DNA from: Leptospirillum sp.
GTDB taxonomy: Bacteria; Nitrospirota; Leptospirillia; Leptospirillales; Leptospirillaceae
Length of the DNA: 64,000 bases
Direction of reading: 5' to 3'
Assembly: GCA_027315205.1 (NCBI GenBank)
Contig: DAHUYM010000005.1
Span: forward strand, 94,199 to 158,198
The translations under genes and the position numbers were made by a program. Under the pieces are notes generated by a model. It saw nothing but the letters and a program-made list of their open reading frames with translations. It was not told where the DNA came from and made no database searches. This document shows positions 53,334-61,861 of the stretch, piece by piece. The stretch's first letter is position 1. Each line of letters starts with the position of its first letter.

Positions 53334-53370
53334 CCGGAAACACGGGTTCGAAACCCGTCGGGACCATCAA
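53334..53370 (+). repeat. Right copy of attachment-site-like repeat
   Basis: Matches the last 36 bases of tRNA-Glu plus one at 35 of 37 positions; the first 25 are identical. It lacks the 5' half of the tRNA and cannot form a cloverleaf. Confidence 0.65.
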
Positions 53371-53426
53371 CCGACAATCGGGAGGCTCCGGTTTTATTCC
53401 CGTTTCCCCTTGAGTTCGACCACATC

Positions 53427-54101
53427 GTGAACCCGACTTCGCCCATAGGTCCGATCCGGGGCATGCTCTTCGACCTGGACGGGACCCTCGTCGATTCGTT
53501 TCGTCCCATACATTCTTCCTTTCAATACGCCCTGGCTTCACTGGGTTCCGATCGAACGCTCGAATGGAAAGAGATGATGGCGCTGGTGGGAACTTCGCTC
53601 GACGACTCGTTCCGGCTCCTCGTTCCGGAAACTTCCGTCCTCCAGGCGGTGACTCTTTTCAGGGAACACTACAACAGGATCGTCCTCGAAGAGACGTTTC
53701 CTCTTCCCGGTACCGCGGAACTTCTGAACCTCCTGGACAACCGGAAGGTTCCGGCGGGCGTGGTCACCAACAAAAAAGGGGAAGCGGCCAGGCTCATCCT
53801 TTCGCACCTGAAGTTTTCCCCTCCCATCCGGTTCTGTCTGGGGGAAGCGGACGGCTTCGCCGCCAAACCGGCCCCCGACATGGTTCTGGAAGGCCTCAGG
53901 CGATTGGGGACCCGAGCGGGAGAAACACTGTTCGTCGGCGATTCCCCCTTCGACTTCCACGCTGCGCGTTCGGCCGGCGTTCCGGTCGCGCTTCTCCCGA
54001 CGGGAACGCACGGCGTCCAGGAACTCCGGGCCCTCGGCCCCGACTTCCTGTTTGACGGTCTACCTGCGCTCGGAAGGTGGTGGATCTCCCGTCACGGGTA
54101 G
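53427..54101 (+). CDS. HAD-family phosphatase, phosphoglycolate phosphatase-like
   Basis: 224 residues. The HAD nucleophile motif is MLFDLDGTLVDS (about 13-24), motif II Thr is in GVVTNKKGEAARL, and motif III/IV are AAKPAPDMVLEGL and FVGDSPFDFHAAR. Cap domain of the helical (C1) type, as in phosphoglycolate phosphatase and pyrophosphatase PpaX. Substrate not assignable. The GTG start lacks a clear ribosome site. Confidence 0.85.
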   Translation: MNPTSPIGPIRGMLFDLDGTLVDSFRPIHSSFQYALASLGSDRTLEWKEMMALVGTSLDDSFRLLVPETSVLQAVTLFREHYNRIVLEETFPLPGTAELLNLLDNRKVPAGVVTNKKGEAARLILSHLKFSPPIRFCLGEADGFAAKPAPDMVLEGLRRLGTRAGETLFVGDSPFDFHAARSAGVPVALLPTGTHGVQELRALGPDFLFDGLPALGRWWISRHG

Positions 54102-54646
54102 AGTCCCGATGGGTAATAGGGCCCTCCGCCGGGAGGCGTCATGATGGGACCGGTCTGGGGTGTCATGAGCTGAGACCGGGGGAGCCAGGTGTGGACGACT
54201 CTGACCTCAACCGCCACGAGACGCCAGTATCCTCCGTCCTCCCTCTCGACGGGATAGCGCATTCTCCGTACCGTCCCGATGACCGTCAGACGGCTTCCCC
54301 GAAACAGTTTCGAAGGATCGACCGGACCGTCGAAAATCAGGAGGACCCGGCCCCTGCCGGCATCGCCGTCGGTCGGACGGGAATGATCGTCGAGAGGCAT
54401 CGGCCGTATCTGGACATAGGCCATTTCGGACCGGTTATCGACGCTCACGACCGCACCACCAACCATTATCTTCTGTCCTGCCCATCGTTTCCAATGATCT
54501 TCGAGGTCCTGAATCTCCACGTTCCTGTGAACGCTTTCCAGTTCGTGGGGTGTAAAAACCGGGGGATTGAACACGGAACAGGCCCCCAATAAACCGGCGG
54601 CAATTGGGAGAGCCAACGCCTTCCCGAACCGGACACGCCCGAACAT
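54092..54646 (-). CDS. Slp-like outer-membrane lipoprotein
   Basis: 184 residues from ATG 54646. A hydrophobic segment ends in the lipobox GLLGAC. The mature part has QKIMVGGAVVSVDNRSEMAYVQIRPMPLD (in part) and a FRGSRLTVIGTV segment, the pattern of the Slp starvation-lipoprotein family. The Pro/Gly-rich C-terminus follows. The frame is open to 54736. Its 3' end overlaps the phosphatase gene by 10 bp; it is divergent from the DUF4912 gene. Confidence 0.78.
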   Translation of the reverse strand: MFGRVRFGKALALPIAAGLLGACSVFNPPVFTPHELESVHRNVEIQDLEDHWKRWAGQKIMVGGAVVSVDNRSEMAYVQIRPMPLDDHSRPTDGDAGRGRVLLIFDGPVDPSKLFRGSRLTVIGTVRRMRYPVEREDGGYWRLVAVEVRVVHTWLPRSQLMTPQTGPIMTPPGGGPYYPSGLYP

Positions 54647-54831
54647 TTCTCCCAAATTGCCCCCCCTCCCGCTCCCGTTATCAGGGATTTCGGCGTCCCG
54701 GACTCTTTTGAATTTTCTCCGGAACACCAGTATCATAGAGAGGAAGCCGTTGGAAGTCGATCTGGGAAGGGCTTCGAAATGAGGTCCCGGGACGCGGGAT
54801 CGCGCACATTGGAAAAACGGGGGTTTGATAC

Positions 54832-55518
54832 GTGTTCCAGAGGGAATGGCACAGGGAGGGACTTACAAGCAGTTCGTTTCTCCCGCCCGGAGAAACGGTC
54901 GCGGCACTGGAATCCGCGAACGATTTCTCCGACCGGACGCTATGGGCCGATTTTGCCCATGTTTCCTACGAACCTGTCCGCATCGACCCGTCGCACGACG
55001 TGATCCTGATGCCTATCGATCCCTACCGGGTCTGGGCGGGGATTCAGATCCAGTATGACGACACCCGTCCGGGAGGGATCCCCGGCGCGAGGATCACGGA
55101 TCCCGTCCTGAGGATTATGGACATGACCGGTGCCATGCTCCGGGGGGAGCGCGATCCGGAATCCGCTCCCGATTACACGTTCGACATCCGGGTCGGAAAC
55201 GCCGCCTCATGGTACATTCCGCTCTGGAGTTCCCATCGATTCCTCACGGCCCGGCTCGGATGGTTCCAAGGGGAACGGTTCGTCGTCCTGGCCCGTTCGA
55301 ACACGATCCGGACGCCTTCCGGAAGGGCGCGCCGTTCGGTCGGTCACTTTCTCCGCCGGGACCGGGCCGGAACCGTCGTCGCCTTTCCTCCCCCGTATCC
55401 GTCCGGATACCTCGGTGAGGAAGGCCGCTCGTTCGGAGGAAAAGCGCCGTTCGTCGGATACGGTTCCGAGAATCGTCCAGGGTCGATCCCGTCTTTTTAC
55501 GGACCGTCCCGGAATTAG
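54832..55518 (+). CDS. DUF4912 domain protein
   Basis: 228 residues. VILMPIDPYRVWAGIQIQYDD and VRVGN-like ARSNTIRTPSGR fit the DUF4912 domain (carbohydrate-binding-like, unknown function). GTG start with GGGGG upstream. First gene of a plus-strand cluster with pspA. Confidence 0.75.
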   Translation: MFQREWHREGLTSSSFLPPGETVAALESANDFSDRTLWADFAHVSYEPVRIDPSHDVILMPIDPYRVWAGIQIQYDDTRPGGIPGARITDPVLRIMDMTGAMLRGERDPESAPDYTFDIRVGNAASWYIPLWSSHRFLTARLGWFQGERFVVLARSNTIRTPSGRARRSVGHFLRRDRAGTVVAFPPPYPSGYLGEEGRSFGGKAPFVGYGSENRPGSIPSFYGPSRN

Positions 55519-55584
55519 ACACTCTCCGGCGCGACCTCCGGCGATCCCGAAATCCGATCACAACCCTTTAGGAGATAAATACAC

Positions 55585-56259
55585 ATGAGCCTTTTCGAAC
55601 GCTTTCGAAACATTTTCCGGGCCGATGCCAACCAGTTGGCGGACAATCTCGAGGACCCGGCCCTCATGATCGCCCAACAGCTCCGTGACCTGGACGACAA
55701 GCTGGGCAAAGCCCAGGGGGAACTGGTCAAGGAGATGGCAGAAATCAAGCTGATCGAGCAGAAACTGCGGGAAACCCAGGAAGGAATCCAGCTCTACCAG
55801 GACCGTGCTGAAAAAGCGGTCAAGGCCGGAAGCGACGACCTGGCCCGGAAGGCCCTCGAAGAGAAAAACCGCCTGTCCGCGACGCTTTCCGAGCTCACCC
55901 GCCAACGGGATGACCAGTCGGGGATCGTTGACGAACTCAAGGGGGACCTGGACAAACTGAAAAGCATGCGAGACGAGTTCCAGCGGAAACAGTCGATGCT
56001 TTCGCTTCGGGAGGAGCGGGCCAAAGCCAAAGAGGAAATCAACGCGATCCGGGCCGAGATCGACCCTGAGCACATCGGGCGCGAGATGAGCCGTATGGCC
56101 GAGAAGGTTGACCGGATGGAGGCCCAGGCCCAGGCCACGAAAGAAATGGCGGAGTCGAAAGACGCGAACGATGTCGAAAAAGCGTTCCGTGACCTCGACA
56201 AGACCACCTCCCCTGTCGAGGGAGAACTCGCCGAACTCAAGAAAAAGCTCGGGGCCTGA
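55585..56259 (+). CDS. pspA: Phage shock protein A (PspA/IM30)
   Basis: Coiled-coil ESCRT-III-like protein that stabilises the inner membrane under stress. 224 residues, nearly all helical: SLFERFRNIFRADANQLADN at the start, then long heptad stretches, and IRAEIDPEHIGREMSRMAEK near the C-terminus. TTAGGAGATAAATACAC precedes the ATG. No pspF is adjacent, but a receiver-less sigma-54 activator exists at 966. Confidence 0.9.
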   Translation: MSLFERFRNIFRADANQLADNLEDPALMIAQQLRDLDDKLGKAQGELVKEMAEIKLIEQKLRETQEGIQLYQDRAEKAVKAGSDDLARKALEEKNRLSATLSELTRQRDDQSGIVDELKGDLDKLKSMRDEFQRKQSMLSLREERAKAKEEINAIRAEIDPEHIGREMSRMAEKVDRMEAQAQATKEMAESKDANDVEKAFRDLDKTTSPVEGELAELKKKLGA

Positions 56260-56263
56260 CCAT

Positions 56264-57547
56264 ATGGACGTTCCGCTCTCCCGCTCGAAACGCTCTCCTG
56301 GTATGCTCGGACTTCTGGTTTTCCTTCTTCTTTCCTTCGGGGTTCCAGTCTTGTCTTTCGCCGACGCGAACCTCGAGAAAGGCCTCTCCCTTTACCACGA
56401 AGGGAACGCCGAAGCGGCATTCAACGTCTTCCGGGACCTCCACGCCCAGTCCCCGACCGGAACCGGAAAATACCTTTACATGATGGCGCTTTCGGCGCAC
56501 AAAATGTTCCGGGAGCACGACGCCCTCCGTTATCTGAACATGGCAATCTCCCGAAACCCGTCCCTCTCGTTCGCCCGGAACAAAAACCACGTCCTTCGCC
56601 TGAAACGACATCTCGAGCAGGAGATTTCCAATTCCGCTCTCCAGCTACCTGCGACCGGAGGCATGCCTCCGGCTCCTCTGGCTCCGATCGAAGGAAATCA
56701 TGGGTCGCACCTCCTGACCATCGGTCTTCTCGTTGTGGCGGCCATCGCCGTCCTGATCTTCGTCGCGGGGAAAGTCACGGGAGGCCAGGCCCGGGATTCC
56801 GGAACCCGGCACAAGAAGGAAATGGAGGAGACGGGGGCCCGGCTCATGGCCGCCGTCGACAAGCTCCGTGACGAGAAAAACTATTATCTCCTCGACAAAC
56901 CGGACAAGAAATCGGTGCTCGAAGCTGCGTTTTCGGAACTCGACAAGACCTACGTATCGGCTCTCATGATCCTGAAAGAACCCGATACGCCCACGACCGA
57001 CTGGAACGAACGCCATGGACGGTTCGAAGCCGCCCTGGCCCCGGTGGATGCCGCGATCCTCAAGATCAAAACGCTTATGGGAGAAGGATCCGGGCCGATC
57101 CTGCCCACACCTTTGGACGGATCGGTCGCAGGAACCACTCCTCAGGCGCCCCCGGAGGGAACGCCTCTCGCCGACCCCCAGTCGAACCCCAACCGTTGCG
57201 TGTTTTGTGGCGCAGACGCCTTGTCCGGGAAAACGATTTCGCTTGAGCGGGACGGTAAGGTCGCCTATGCCAAGGCCTGTCCCAAGTGCCTGTCCGAAAT
57301 GGAGCAGAACTACCAGAAAACAGGGTCCTATGCCCCTCCCCAGTCCTTCTACCAGGGGGGGATGCCCTTCATGGGGGGCGGGCTTTCGTTCGGGGACATG
57401 ATGCTCCTCGACTGGATGATGCATTCGAACCAGGAACCTGTTCACGTGGACATGTCCAACCAGCAGTCCGGGGTCCCTTACGCAGGGGACTATGGGATGC
57501 GGGATGACCGTTCTGGGTCCATGGGGGACTCGATGGACCGTTCCTGA
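56264..57547 (+). CDS. Exported TPR / membrane / zinc-ribbon protein linked to pspA
   Basis: 427 residues from ATG 56264, 4 bp after pspA. A signal peptide or anchor (MLGLLVFLLLSFGVPVLSFA) is followed by a TPR-like pair (about 36-105, LEKGLSLYHEGNAEAAFNVF), a membrane segment (about 150-168), a helical region, a Cys2/Cys2 zinc-ribbon-like site (CVFCGAD...CPKC) and a Gly/Met-rich tail (GGMPFMGGGLSFGDMM). The topology would place the zinc site in the cytoplasm, where it could meet PspA. No family recognised. Confidence 0.7.
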   Translation: MDVPLSRSKRSPGMLGLLVFLLLSFGVPVLSFADANLEKGLSLYHEGNAEAAFNVFRDLHAQSPTGTGKYLYMMALSAHKMFREHDALRYLNMAISRNPSLSFARNKNHVLRLKRHLEQEISNSALQLPATGGMPPAPLAPIEGNHGSHLLTIGLLVVAAIAVLIFVAGKVTGGQARDSGTRHKKEMEETGARLMAAVDKLRDEKNYYLLDKPDKKSVLEAAFSELDKTYVSALMILKEPDTPTTDWNERHGRFEAALAPVDAAILKIKTLMGEGSGPILPTPLDGSVAGTTPQAPPEGTPLADPQSNPNRCVFCGADALSGKTISLERDGKVAYAKACPKCLSEMEQNYQKTGSYAPPQSFYQGGMPFMGGGLSFGDMMLLDWMMHSNQEPVHVDMSNQQSGVPYAGDYGMRDDRSGSMGDSMDRS

Positions 57548-58626
57548 TGCGGATCCTGTTCTATGCGTCCAACGGACTCGGCGTGGGGCACCTCACGAGG
57601 CTCCTTTCGGTCGCCCACGCCCTCGCCAGGACCGAGCCCTCCCATGAAATCGCCTTCATCACAAACTCGGAAGCCGGACCGTTTCCCGACGAGACCCCGT
57701 TCTATGCGATCCGGATCCCGGGACGCAGCCGGGCACGTTCGGGAAAGCTCACTCCCAAGTCGTATTTTCAATCGTCCCGTCCCCTGATCCTCCAGGCAAT
57801 CGCGTCGTTCGACCCCCATATTCTGGTGACCGACACGTTTCCGGAGGGTCCGGAACGGGAACTCCTCCCTGTCATGGAGTGGCCGATACGGAAAGCCTTT
57901 CTCTTCCGGGAACAGGATCCCAAACGATGGCCTTCCGATGGATACGCGAAGGCGCTCAGGCCCTACCAAAGGATCCTCGTACCCCACGAGGAAGGTTCCG
58001 TCTTGCTTCCCAACGCCCTCGGAGAGGATCCGCGGGTCCGGTGGGTAGGACCGATCGTCTACCCATCCCCGTTCCATACGCGGGAATATGCCCGGGAACG
58101 CTTGGGTATCGCCCCGGGGGAAACGGCGATCCTCTTGTCCTTCGGCGGAGGAGGCGACCCGCAGGCGTCTCGTCGGGCACAGGATTCGGCGGTTTTTTTA
58201 AGAAAAAAGGGGATATCGGTCTTCCATGCCCCGGGACCGCTTTCCCGTGACCTTCCGCCGGGGATTACAGCTCGGGAATGGCTTCCCCTCTGGCCCATGA
58301 AACCCTGGCTCCGGGCGTTCGACGGGGTAATCGCGGCGGGAGGGTACAATACGGTTCATGAAATCTTGGAAGCGGGGGTTCCGGCCCTGTTCGTCCCGTT
58401 CGAACGGGCCCTGGACAGCCAGGACCGACGTATCGACCGGCTGGTGAAGGACGGGACGGGATGCAAGGCTCAGGTCTCAGATGCCGAATCGTTCGAGAGA
58501 TCCATCGATACATTCCTGGCCTCCAGAAGGGAAATCCGGAACATGTTGCTTCGACAACCATCAGGTCCGTTTCATGGAGCTGAAAAAGCCTGTGAAGGGA
58601 TTCTCGAGCTTGGCCATCAAAGGTGA
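57547..58626 (+). CDS. Glycosyltransferase, MurG-like (GT28 C-terminal type)
   Basis: 359 residues with the GT-B layout: N-terminal Rossmann segment FYASNGLGVGHLTRLLSVAH and C-terminal donor-binding site VIAAGGYNTVHEILEAGVPALFVPFE (in part), as in MurG and related UDP-sugar transferases. It overlaps the previous stop by one base. Product and acceptor not known. Part of the pspA cluster. Confidence 0.82.
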   Translation: MRILFYASNGLGVGHLTRLLSVAHALARTEPSHEIAFITNSEAGPFPDETPFYAIRIPGRSRARSGKLTPKSYFQSSRPLILQAIASFDPHILVTDTFPEGPERELLPVMEWPIRKAFLFREQDPKRWPSDGYAKALRPYQRILVPHEEGSVLLPNALGEDPRVRWVGPIVYPSPFHTREYARERLGIAPGETAILLSFGGGGDPQASRRAQDSAVFLRKKGISVFHAPGPLSRDLPPGITAREWLPLWPMKPWLRAFDGVIAAGGYNTVHEILEAGVPALFVPFERALDSQDRRIDRLVKDGTGCKAQVSDAESFERSIDTFLASRREIRNMLLRQPSGPFHGAEKACEGILELGHQR

Positions 58627-58633
58627 GCAGGCG

Positions 58634-59197
58634 ATGAAGAAACCCCGAAAATTTTCTTTTTTTCTGACTTTTTCAGGAAGACGGGGCCGGAAATTTCTGG
58701 TCATGGCTTCCATCGGTATTTTCCTTGCATCGGCCGGACTCGATTTCGCGAAGGTCCAAGCGGAAACGCTGTCGCTAAAGGACGCGATCGAAAAGGATTC
58801 GGAAGGGATCTACCTCTCCCATATCCCCGGCGTCTTTTCGATATCTGTCGTCGAAATCCGTCCGGGACAGTTCTATTCCGGTTCCATCACCGATCCGGGA
58901 GGGGTCGTCCGGATCATGGCGCGTCATGCTCCGCCCAAGGACCTCATTTTGGAAAAGGTTTCCAATTACCGGATCCGTTTTACCTTCGCCCCGAGCCAGA
59001 ACCGCTATCCCGACATGTTTTCGTTCCAGACGCAAACGGGATGCTTCACCCTTGTCGTCTGGCAAAGCCCGCCCAAGACCCTCCCTCTCATCCATATGAA
59101 TGGCTACACCCCGCCGGTTCAGAAAATGCCGGCCATTTTCTGCGGTAACGGCCACCACGTCCGTCTCGAGTGGCAGGGACCCTACCCCGGACGCTGA
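58634..59197 (+). CDS. Exported protein of unknown function
   Basis: 187 residues from ATG 58634 (ribosome site in GAGCAGG). Signal peptide with basic start and hydrophobic VMASIGIFLASAGL, cleavage after VQA. The mature part begins ETLSLKDAIEKDSEG and has beta-rich segments (SISVVEIRPGQFYSGSITD, IRFTFAPSQN). Not recognised. Last gene of the pspA cluster, 7 bp after the glycosyltransferase. Confidence 0.65.
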   Translation: MKKPRKFSFFLTFSGRRGRKFLVMASIGIFLASAGLDFAKVQAETLSLKDAIEKDSEGIYLSHIPGVFSISVVEIRPGQFYSGSITDPGGVVRIMARHAPPKDLILEKVSNYRIRFTFAPSQNRYPDMFSFQTQTGCFTLVVWQSPPKTLPLIHMNGYTPPVQKMPAIFCGNGHHVRLEWQGPYPGR

Positions 59198-59220
59198 CCT
59201 TATTAAGCCTTAACCCGATC

Positions 59221-59250
59221 TTGTAAGGCCTATTAAGGACGGGGTAGTAT
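59221..59250 (+). promoter_or_regulatory. Sigma-70 promoter of tRNA-Leu
   Basis: TTGTAA and TAGTAT are 18 bp apart, 30 bp ahead of the tRNA 5' end. Confidence 0.45.
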
Positions 59251-59280
59251 TTCTTTTGAATCCCACATCCACCCTCGAAT

Positions 59281-59367
59281 GCCGGAGTGGCGAAACAGGC
59301 ATACGCAAGGGACTTAAAATCCCTCGACCGAAAGGTCATACCGGTTCGATCCCGGTCTCCGGCACCA
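59281..59367 (+). tRNA. tRNA-Leu (anticodon TAA)
   Basis: Type II cloverleaf with acceptor GCCGGAG/CTCCGGC, anticodon arm AGGGA/TCCCT with loop CTTAAAA, a variable arm GACC/GGTC, and T arm CCGG-type with TTCGATC. CCA is encoded at the end. Confidence 0.95.
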
Positions 59368-59376
59368 AGTAATGTA

Positions 59377-59843
59377 AACACTTTTCAAGCCATATCCCAA
59401 AAATCTCTTCAAATATTTAGAAGAATGGGTCAAAAACGACGGGTCCGCTCTCAAAAAAATCGGAGATTCCAGGACCTGGATCGCTTTCCTCGACGAATCC
59501 GGATTCCTGATGGCTCCCCCTGGTGCGCCGCACATGAAGCCCGGCGTGCCACACGCCGCTGTTTTATCAGAGCGGACGCTCACATGCGATAGTGTCGGTC
59601 ATCACCGCCCTCTGTTGGGTTCCGGTCCCCGACACGGTCTTCATGGGCTTCCCGTTGTTCCCCAACGACAACGTGAATGCCGAAAAAGCCAGAGCCTTCT
59701 TCGAACAGCTGGAAATCGAACTCTGCGTTCCCCTCACCGTGGTCTGGGGGGACGACCTCTCCGTTCACATCCAGGCCCTGCAGGGACGAGAGGACCTGTT
59801 TCGGTCCTTTCTTAACCACAGCCCCTTTTTTTCAGGCAATTAG
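59377..59843 (+). pseudogene. Inactivated IS630-type transposase remnant
   Basis: The first part (to about 59519) reads TWIAFLDESGFLMAPP, the catalytic-Asp region of IS630/Tc1-mariner transposases. A run of five C where four are needed shifts the frame after MAP. In the new frame the sequence reads LVRRT, then TGA (59535-59537) where Trp is expected, then TPLFYQSGRSHAIVSVITAL and FPNDNVNAEKARAFFEQL. The DDE catalytic Glu region is degraded, the N-terminal DNA-binding part is absent, and no terminal repeats were found. It begins 9 bp after tRNA-Leu. Confidence 0.72.
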
Positions 59844-59978
59844 GACATTATTTATGCAGTTGTCAATACAAAAACCCTCGAACATCCGCCCGAGGGGTGT
59901 GAAATCAATTCTGTATCGGAATTCGGGCTCATCCAATATGGTATACAGCTCCCGGTTGACGAAGGCAAAGCGGGAATA

Positions 59979-60518
59979 TCAGCGGGATGCAGGAGGGATC
60001 AAGGTATTGGAAGGAAGCGTGGGATCCAGCAGACGGGCCGCCTGCTCTCTTCCGCAGACCGGAAGACCTTCCGGATCGAGAACCCCGATCTGCACAAGCA
60101 AAGACGCCTGATCCCAATAGATGTGCTCGTAGGTGACCTTGCCATCGACAATCCCCATGATAACCACATGCGGAAGAACTACGGAACGTCCGGTCGGAGC
60201 GATCCCTGGCAAAATGGCAGGCATACTGACATCGTGGGTGAAACTGACCAGGAATTCGTCTACAACCCGGCCTTGGCCTATCGTGCGGGAAATCGGGGTG
60301 ATCGCCGTGTCGGAAGGCCAATGGCCGATAAAGGTGCGGCTATAAAAATCGCGGACCTGATCGGTCCCATAGCCCCCGGTCATGACCGGAACATGGGTTA
60401 GATAGGGTTGGTCGCTCATCGTGGCCATCGTCGCCTCGACATCACGATCCACGAATTCCGCCCGGAGATGGGCATTGAAAATCGATCCGGGATCGTTGCT
60501 GTCGTTTTTTTTGTCCAT
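59979..60518 (-). CDS. NTF2/SnoaL-like protein
   Basis: 179 residues of the NTF2-like fold: an N-terminal helix with FNAHLRAEFVDRDVEATMATM, then VRDFYSRTFIGH and strands with RVVDEFLVSFTHD and VIMGIVDGKVTYEHIYWDQ. Substrate unknown. GAGGCG precedes the ATG. It lies between mobile-element remnants and may be acquired DNA, though its coding frame is intact. Confidence 0.75.
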   Translation of the reverse strand: MDKKNDSNDPGSIFNAHLRAEFVDRDVEATMATMSDQPYLTHVPVMTGGYGTDQVRDFYSRTFIGHWPSDTAITPISRTIGQGRVVDEFLVSFTHDVSMPAILPGIAPTGRSVVLPHVVIMGIVDGKVTYEHIYWDQASLLVQIGVLDPEGLPVCGREQAARLLDPTLPSNTLIPPASR

Positions 60519-60527
60519 GGAATCGCC

Positions 60528-60719
60528 TCATGAGTTGGGAATCATAAAATGCCGCAACCGACATTTTATGGTTTTTTTTAATCGGTCGCCTGTGAAGAGC
60601 GCGTTGTTGATGTCGAGGGTACCGTTGAGCGTGATCGCGCCGCCGTAGTTGTCCACCTCGATCTGGGAGCCGGCGAGAGTCGACGGGTGGGCGTCTTCAC
60701 CGCCAGATCCTACGCCTCC
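60528..60719 (-). pseudogene. Fragment of a beta-helix/adhesin-like gene
   Basis: The frame reads GGVGSGGEDAHPSTLAG and then QIEVDNYGGAITLNGTLDIN, a pattern like passenger domains of autotransporters and hemagglutinin-type proteins. It then runs into unrelated sequence and TGA at 60528. The 5' end breaks off exactly where the MFS-type direct repeat begins (60718), so a rearrangement joined them. The resemblance is by eye. Confidence 0.45.
60543..60580 (+). terminator. AT-rich rho-independent terminator
   Basis: CATAAAATG and CATTTTATG are perfect nine-base arms around a ten-base loop, followed by GTTTTTTTT. The stem is AT-rich and no obvious plus-strand gene ends before it. Confidence 0.5.
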
Positions 60720-60804
60720 TTATCAAGACGCGAAAAGAAAAATCTTTCTCTTCTGATTCTTTCAAATGCGTTCTTCGGATTTGGGATGGGTCTGGTCGAC
60801 CCTA
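60718..60804 (+). repeat. Direct repeat, left copy (MFS gene segment)
   Basis: Identical at 86 of 87 positions to 63914-64000; the right copy is cut by the window end, so the repeat may be longer. The only difference is G/A at 60727, which changes an Arg codon to Lys. Confidence 0.9.
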
Positions 60805-61043
60805 TGATCGCCTACTGGTTCATCCTCCGTTTTCATACCGATCCCAGTCATACTGCGTTCTTTCTTGCGGTCTCCTTTCTGGCTTCCGCTGGATGTTCCT
60901 ACTTTTTGTCCGAGTATCCTGAGCCGGGAGGTCCTGCATATTCCCCTGATGGCAAACGGGTAATCTTTGATCGTGATCACCTGTTCTCTCCATCGCGAAC
61001 AGGGATTATCGCAATCGCGAACACCCCTTCCTCCCTCCTTTGA
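60718..61043 (+). pseudogene. Fragment of an MFS transporter gene
   Basis: The frame reads REKKNLSLLILSNAFFGFGM, then GLVDPMIAYWFILRFHTD and FFLAVSFLASAG, the start of the second half of an MFS transporter. The first half is missing; a full-length relative begins at 63229 and contains the same segment in its middle. After about 60900 the sequence no longer looks like a transporter and the frame ends at 61043. Confidence 0.65.
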
Positions 61044-61122
61044 CCTCGGATCGTTTCTCTGGCATTGAACACGTATTCTCCGGATTGACGGTGGGTTCCA
61101 CCACAAAAACCGGAGGGATGCG

Positions 61123-61493
61123 ATGCCGAACGCGAGGTTGCCGATGAACCATGCCCGAAAAATTCTCCGCTTGTCCCGCGAGATGAAAATGTCGGGACGG
61201 GCCATTGCCAAGAGCCTGTCCCAGGTTCTGGAGAAGGAGAAAACTCCCTCACCGTCTTCCCGGGTCGAACCGGACTGGGGCCAAGTCCATCGGGAACTGC
61301 AGAGCCACAAAGGGGGCCCTCTCCATCTCCACTGGGAGGAGTACGGGTAACCGCCAAAGAGCATGGGTTTTTCTATTCCCGCTTCGGCCTTCACTACGCC
61401 GCCTATGCCAAACGCCTGAAGCCGTCCTTCCGGAACACCTACGCCAAGGGGGACCGGCTCTTCCTCATGGAAAGAAATTTTGGAGATATATGA
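61123..61493 (+). pseudogene. IS21-type transposase (IstA) remnant
   Basis: The frame from ATG 61123 (GGAGGG upstream) begins MPNARLPMNHARKILRLSRE and MSGRAIAKSL, the N-terminal HTH of IstA, and ends after HWEEYG at a TAA (61348). In another frame from about 61359 it continues EHGFFYSRFGLHYAAYAKRL and GDRLF, matching the IstA stretch that follows, and stops at 61493. Catalytic domain and istB are absent. Confidence 0.65.
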
Positions 61494-61861
61494 ACCTGGG
61501 AATTTTTTGAGAAGGGGATATATTTTTCAATCGGCCAATCGGCCAATTGTTTCATTTCGCGTCTTCCGGATAGGATTTGTTCCAAATCCCATGAATCCCC
61601 ACCCGATAATCGCCTCTTCCCCAATATTGATCGTTGGAGAAACATTCTATTATTCTATGTGTTCTCATGGATGCGACTCACGAAATTACGGACTTCCCGG
61701 AGGAATTCTGAAAAACTATTTCTGTTGAAAACCGAACACTCTTTGAAGGAGTTCCCATAGCGACTTAAACACTTTCAATCATTATTTTTCGTCCCAAAAT
61801 CCTTGCTCCTTATGCCAAATAAGGATCAAAGCTTTTGGGTTCGATGTACTGGAGCCCAATA
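61494..61861. other. AT-rich non-coding region
   Basis: No gene is supported. The base composition falls here compared with the rest of the window and stays lower to the end. It is the upstream region of the glycosyltransferase gene. Confidence 0.45.

Noticed and set aside
60762..61394. 210-codon minus-strand frame
   Set aside because: It spans the MFS fragment and the istA remnant on the other strand and has no family features.
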